Assembly: GCA_017521775.1 (NCBI GenBank)
Contig: JAFXBO010000139.1
Coordinates: forward strand, 1-9,220
Reading direction: 5' to 3'
Length of the DNA stretch: 9,220 bases
Source: Clostridia bacterium
Lineage (GTDB): Bacteria > Bacillota > Clostridia > UBA1381
Notes under the pieces: model-generated
The model's database searches: none
Told to the model about the DNA's origin: nothing
The model's input: only the letters and a program-made list of their open reading frames with translations
Shown here: positions 5,660 to 9,220 of the stretch, in pieces
Layout of the letters: each line of letters opens with the position of its first letter
How positions within the stretch are numbered: the first letter of the stretch is position 1
Translations under genes and position numbers: made by a program

Positions 5660-8600
5660 CTAAACTGTTGCCTCTTCTTTTGAAAATTCCTCTTTTTTTA
5701 TTTCTTCGATTTCTATTTCCTCTGTTTTTTGCATATTTTCAAAAGCAATTGCCATCATCAGCTTAATTCTGTTCAGTTGATTAACCTCACTTGCCCCAGG
5801 GTCATAGTCAATAGGAACGATATTAGCCTTAGGGTGTCTGCGTCTTATTTCCTTAATCATACCCTTTCCTGTCACATGGTTGGGTAAGCACGCAAATGGC
5901 TGCACACAGATAATATTAGAAACGTCTGATTCAATAAGTTCAATCATTTCTCCTGTCAAGAACCAACCCTCTCCACAGCAATGACCTAATTGCAAAATCT
6001 CCTCTGCACCTCTTGCAACTGCCTTAATCGGCTTAGGCGCGAGGTCCTTGAATTTTTTGTTTTTTCTCATTGCCTTAGTCATATGTGAGCGCATTTTTTC
6101 CAATGCCCATATTCCCATATTTGAATATATAAGCGATGATGCCTTTGCACCAAGATTTTTATGCTTGAATTTTGTATTATAAAAGCAATACAGCATAAAG
6201 TCCAAAAGTCCGGAAACAACTGCTTCTCCACCCTCATCAACAATAACCTGAGTAACATTATTGTTTGCATCAGGATGGAATTTAACCAAAATTTCGCCAA
6301 CAACTCCTACCTTTGGCTTTTTGGTTTCGTATATCGGAATTCTGTCAAAATCCTCAATTATCCTGTCAATTGTTTTGTTAATTTTTAAAATTTCCTTATC
6401 GTCATTGACAATTGATGCATAAATTTTTGCAAGCCAGTCTCTGTAAACCCTTCTTGTTTCTCCCTCGTTAATTTCATAAGGCAGAATTCTATTAAAGCAA
6501 GTCATTAATAAATCACCTAAAATACAGCTCTTTATTAAATCAATAATCAAATTCGGAGTTAGTTTAAAGCCTGAATTTGCCTCAAGTCCTGAAATATTAA
6601 GACTAATAACCGGAACATCAGGATATCCTGCCTCTTTTAATGCCTTTCTTATAAACGCTATATAATTGGTTGCTCTGCATCCACCGCCTGTCTGAGTTAT
6701 CATAACAGATGTGTTTTGTGGGTCACACTTACCTGATACAAACGCATTTACAAGCTGACCTGTGACGATTATTGATGGATAGCAAGCATCATTATTCACG
6801 CTCTTTAGTCCCATTTCAATATCTTCTGATGTAACCTTTTCCAAAAGAATAGCATTATATCCGTTATTATTTAAGACTGCCTCAAAAAGCTTAAAATGAA
6901 CAGGACTCATCTGCGGGAAGATGATTGTGTGTTGCTTTTTCTCGGTTTTGGTAAATGGAACTCTTGTGATAGTGTAATCACAAAGCTTTTGTGGAATAAA
7001 ATGATTTACCTTTCTTTCCTTAACTGCAGCCTTTAGTGAGCGTACTCTTATCTTTACAGTTCCAAGATTAGAAACTTCATCAATTTTTAGTGAAGTATAA
7101 ATTCTCTCGTGAGACTCTAAAATTTCCTGAACCTGATCTGTTGTAACAGCATCCAGTCCGCAACCAAATGAGTTAAGTTGAATAAGCTCTAACCTTTGAT
7201 TTTTTATAACCTCGGCTGCTGACTCATAAAGTCTTGTGTGATAAGCCCATTGGTCAACAACTCTTATATCTCTTTTGAGGTTTCCTAAATGAGCAATTGA
7301 GTCCTCTGTAAGAACTGCAAACCCAAGAGATATTATCATTTCAGGAATTCCGTGGTTTATTTCAGGGTCAATGTGATATGGTCTGCCTGCTAAAACAATT
7401 CCCCTCTCATCATTTTCATCAAGCCATCTTAAGACCTCTTCACCTTTTTTTCTTATATCATTTTTAAAATTCGCAAGCTCACAAAAAGCCTTGTCGCAGG
7501 CTCTTTCGATTTCTGCCTTGCTTATATCAGAAAATACCTTTTCAAGCTGCTTTTTACAGGACGAAATATCATTTAAATTCATAAACGGATATAGGAATTC
7601 TACTCCATCAGCTTTCAGCTGGTCCATATTGTTATGTATAACCTCAGGATATGATGTTACCATCGGACAGTTAAAGTGGTTTCCTGCGTCCTCATACTCC
7701 ATCTGCTCATATGCAATACAAGGATAGAATATCTTTTTCACTCCGTCATCTAAAAGTGCCTTGATGTGTCCATGCACCATTTTTGCAGGATAACAAGCTG
7801 ACTCGGACGGAATTGATTCAATTCCCTTTTCATATATTTCGTGAGTGCTGTCAGGCGATACCCTGACCGAAAAACCAAGCTCTGTGAAGAATGTAAACCA
7901 AAGAGGATAATTTTCATACATATTAAGAACTCTCGGCAAGCCTATAACACCTCTTGGTGCATCCTTTTCCTCTAAAGGCTGATACCCAAAGGCTCTTTGA
8001 TATTTATACTGATACAGATTAGGCAATTGTTTAGTGTTGTTAATTTTTCCTGCTCCCTTTTCACATCTGTTTCCTGAAATATATCTGCTTCCATCAGAAA
8101 ACTTTGTCACAGTAAGTCGGCAGGCATTGGAACAGCCTTTGCATCTCATTGTAGTGTTTTCATAATCAAAGCTTGAAAGCTCTTCCTTTGTCGGAAGCTT
8201 TAATTCATCGCCATTATATCTTTCCTTTGCAATCAGGCTACATCCAAAAGCACCCATTAGCCCCGCAATTTCAGGTCTTATAACCTTTCTGTTTAAAATC
8301 TGCTCAAATGCTCTTAAAATGGAATCATTTAAAAATGTTCCACCCTGAACAACTATTTTATCACCCAATAACGAAGGGTCACGAAGCTTTATAACCTTAT
8401 AGAGTGCATTTCTCACAACAGAATATGAAAGCCCTGCACTGATATCACCAACAGTTGCACCTTCCTTTTGTGCCTGCTTAACTCTTGAATTCATAAATAC
8501 TGTGCAACGGGTTCCAAGGTCAACCGGATTTTTAGCCTTTAGAGCTTCCTCGGCAAAGTCTTCTGTTGAATATCCTAAAGATTCAGCAAAGGTCTGAATA

Positions 8601-9220
8601 AATGAGCCACATCCTGAAGAACAGGCTTCGTTTAGCATAATTGAATCAATTACGCCATTTTTTATCTTCATACATTTCATATCCTGACCACCGATATCAA
8701 TTATGAAATCAACACCTGGACGGAAAAACTCTGCTGCCTTGTAGTGAGCAATAGTTTCAATTTCACCAACAGGAATTCTGAAAGCAGCTTTTAAAAGATG
8801 CTCTCCATAGCCTGTTACAGCTGCATTTGCGATATATGCACCATCAGGAATCTGGGAATAAATCTCTTCAAGTATTTTTACTGCACAGCTTATCGGACTT
8901 CCCTGATTTTTTGAATAATGTGTATATAAAACCTTTTTATCTTCATCAATAAGAACAGATTTGATTGTGGTTGAGCCAACATCAAGCCCCAAGAACAGCT
9001 TTCCTGTTGCTTTATATATATCCCCACGCTCCACCTTTGCCTTTTCATGCCTTTTGTCAAAAGCCATTTTTTCCTCTTGAGTTCTGAAAAGAGGAGGCAT
9101 TCTTGTGACCTCTGACTCAACAGCAGGTGCATTTTCCAGCCTTTCGATCATCTCATTTATTGTTGTTTCTTCGCCGTTTGCAAATAGTGATGCACCCTTT
9201 GACACAAATACTTGTGCATC
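5660..9220 (-). CDS. Giant BadF/HgdC-type acyl-CoA dehydratase activase fused to dehydratase-like domains (5' partial)
   Basis: HgdC-type activases use ATP to drive one electron from ferredoxin into a dehydratase-like Fe-S partner; here activator and partner-like regions are fused. The frame is open to the right edge (it reads DAQVFV before the GTG at 9205), so that GTG is not the start. 1186 residues are visible, numbered from the edge. Residues 1-35 resemble the end of a preceding ATPase domain (SKGASLFA). A complete ASKHA-fold ATPase domain follows at about 74-332, with phosphate motifs DVGSTT (80-85) and DIGGQD (175-180) and adenosine motif VQGGT (291-295). C200 and C239 are 39 residues apart, exactly as the cluster ligands Cys127 and Cys166 of Acidaminococcus HgdC. 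A four-Cys motif follows (C360, C363, C367, C386). The DUF2229/HgdB-like part then runs from about 425 to 1160, with conserved cysteines in [35 protein letters not shown] and FACLP, and [14 protein letters not shown] near the end. The substrate is unknown. No clear terminator follows the TAG stop. Confidence 0.88.
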   Translation of the reverse strand, partial: DAQVFVSKGASLFANGEETTINEMIERLENAPAVESEVTRMPPLFRTQEEKMAFDKRHEKAKVERGDIYKATGKLFLGLDVGSTTIKSVLIDEDKKVLYTHYSKNQGSPISCAVKILEEIYSQIPDGAYIANAAVTGYGEHLLKAAFRIPVGEIETIAHYKAAEFFRPGVDFIIDIGGQDMKCMKIKNGVIDSIMLNEACSSGCGSFIQTFAESLGYSTEDFAEEALKAKNPVDLGTRCTVFMNSRVKQAQKEGATVGDISAGLSYSVVRNALYKVIKLRDPSLLGDKIVVQGGTFLNDSILRAFEQILNRKVIRPEIAGLMGAFGCSLIAKERYNGDELKLPTKEELSSFDYENTTMRCKGCSNACRLTVTKFSDGSRYISGNRCEKGAGKINNTKQLPNLYQYKYQRAFGYQPLEEKDAPRGVIGLPRVLNMYENYPLWFTFFTELGFSVRVSPDSTHEIYEKGIESIPSESACYPAKMVHGHIKALLDDGVKKIFYPCIAYEQMEYEDAGNHFNCPMVTSYPEVIHNNMDQLKADGVEFLYPFMNLNDISSCKKQLEKVFSDISKAEIERACDKAFCELANFKNDIRKKGEEVLRWLDENDERGIVLAGRPYHIDPEINHGIPEMIISLGFAVLTEDSIAHLGNLKRDIRVVDQWAYHTRLYESAAEVIKNQRLELIQLNSFGCGLDAVTTDQVQEILESHERIYTSLKIDEVSNLGTVKIRVRSLKAAVKERKVNHFIPQKLCDYTITRVPFTKTEKKQHTIIFPQMSPVHFKLFEAVLNNNGYNAILLEKVTSEDIEMGLKSVNNDACYPSIIVTGQLVNAFVSGKCDPQNTSVMITQTGGGCRATNYIAFIRKALKEAGYPDVPVISLNISGLEANSGFKLTPNLIIDLIKSCILGDLLMTCFNRILPYEINEGETRRVYRDWLAKIYASIVNDDKEILKINKTIDRIIEDFDRIPIYETKKPKVGVVGEILVKFHPDANNNVTQVIVDEGGEAVVSGLLDFMLYCFYNTKFKHKNLGAKASSLIYSNMGIWALEKMRSHMTKAMRKNKKFKDLAPKPIKAVARGAEEILQLGHCCGEGWFLTGEMIELIESDVSNIICVQPFACLPNHVTGKGMIKEIRRRHPKANIVPIDYDPGASEVNQLNRIKLMMAIAFENMQKTEEIEIEEIKKEEFSKEEATV

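Noticed and set aside
6161..6388. Open frame on the + strand inside the activase gene
   Set aside because: It is antisense to conserved codons of the activase and has no supporting signal.
9203..9205. GTG as the start of the giant activase
   Set aside because: The frame stays open to the window edge and the upstream residues continue a recognisable domain end, so the gene is 5' partial.

Overview
The window reads as chromosomal DNA of an anaerobic, low-GC Firmicute, most likely class Clostridia. The reasons are AT-rich codon use, a separate nfnA-nfnB pair for ferredoxin/NAD(P)H electron traffic, a very long oxygen-sensitive CoA-dehydratase-type activase, a SigB/SigF/SigG-type sigma factor, and strong purine-rich Shine-Dalgarno sites. 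Genus cannot be fixed from the sequence alone. I see no rRNA or tRNA genes, CRISPR arrays, insertion sequences or phage genes. Both window edges cut through genes.

Layout. Positions 1-2179 (+ strand) hold the 3' part of nfnA and the complete nfnB. These are the two subunits of the electron-bifurcating NADH-dependent ferredoxin:NADP+ oxidoreductase and are translationally coupled. Positions 2180-2213 form a 14-bp hairpin that serves as a shared terminator for two convergent transcripts. Positions 2215-5577 (- strand) look like one four-gene operon, read from right to left: small lipoprotein, lysS (lysyl-tRNA synthetase), SigB-like sigma factor, ArsR/SmtB-type metal sensor. It is preceded by a near-consensus housekeeping promoter at 5612-5640 with a 17-bp spacer. 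Intergenic gaps are 19 bases or less, and the lysS stop and sigma start are one base apart (TGATATG). Positions 5660-9220 (- strand) hold a very long BadF/HgdC-type activase fused to dehydratase-like domains. It runs off the right edge, so its true N-terminus is outside the window.

How the genes may work together. The nfn pair and the giant activase both belong to the low-potential electron economy of strict anaerobes. Nfn balances reduced ferredoxin, NADH and NADPH, while HgdC-type activases spend ATP to push a ferredoxin electron to still lower potential. They are on different transcripts and no direct link is shown. The lysS operon is the less usual part: a housekeeping tRNA synthetase sits with a predicted lipoprotein, an alternative sigma factor lacking any adjacent anti-sigma gene, and a metal sensor lacking any adjacent transporter. 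I do not see a clearly new defence or mobile system. The best leads are this operon and the unassigned substrate of the giant activase.
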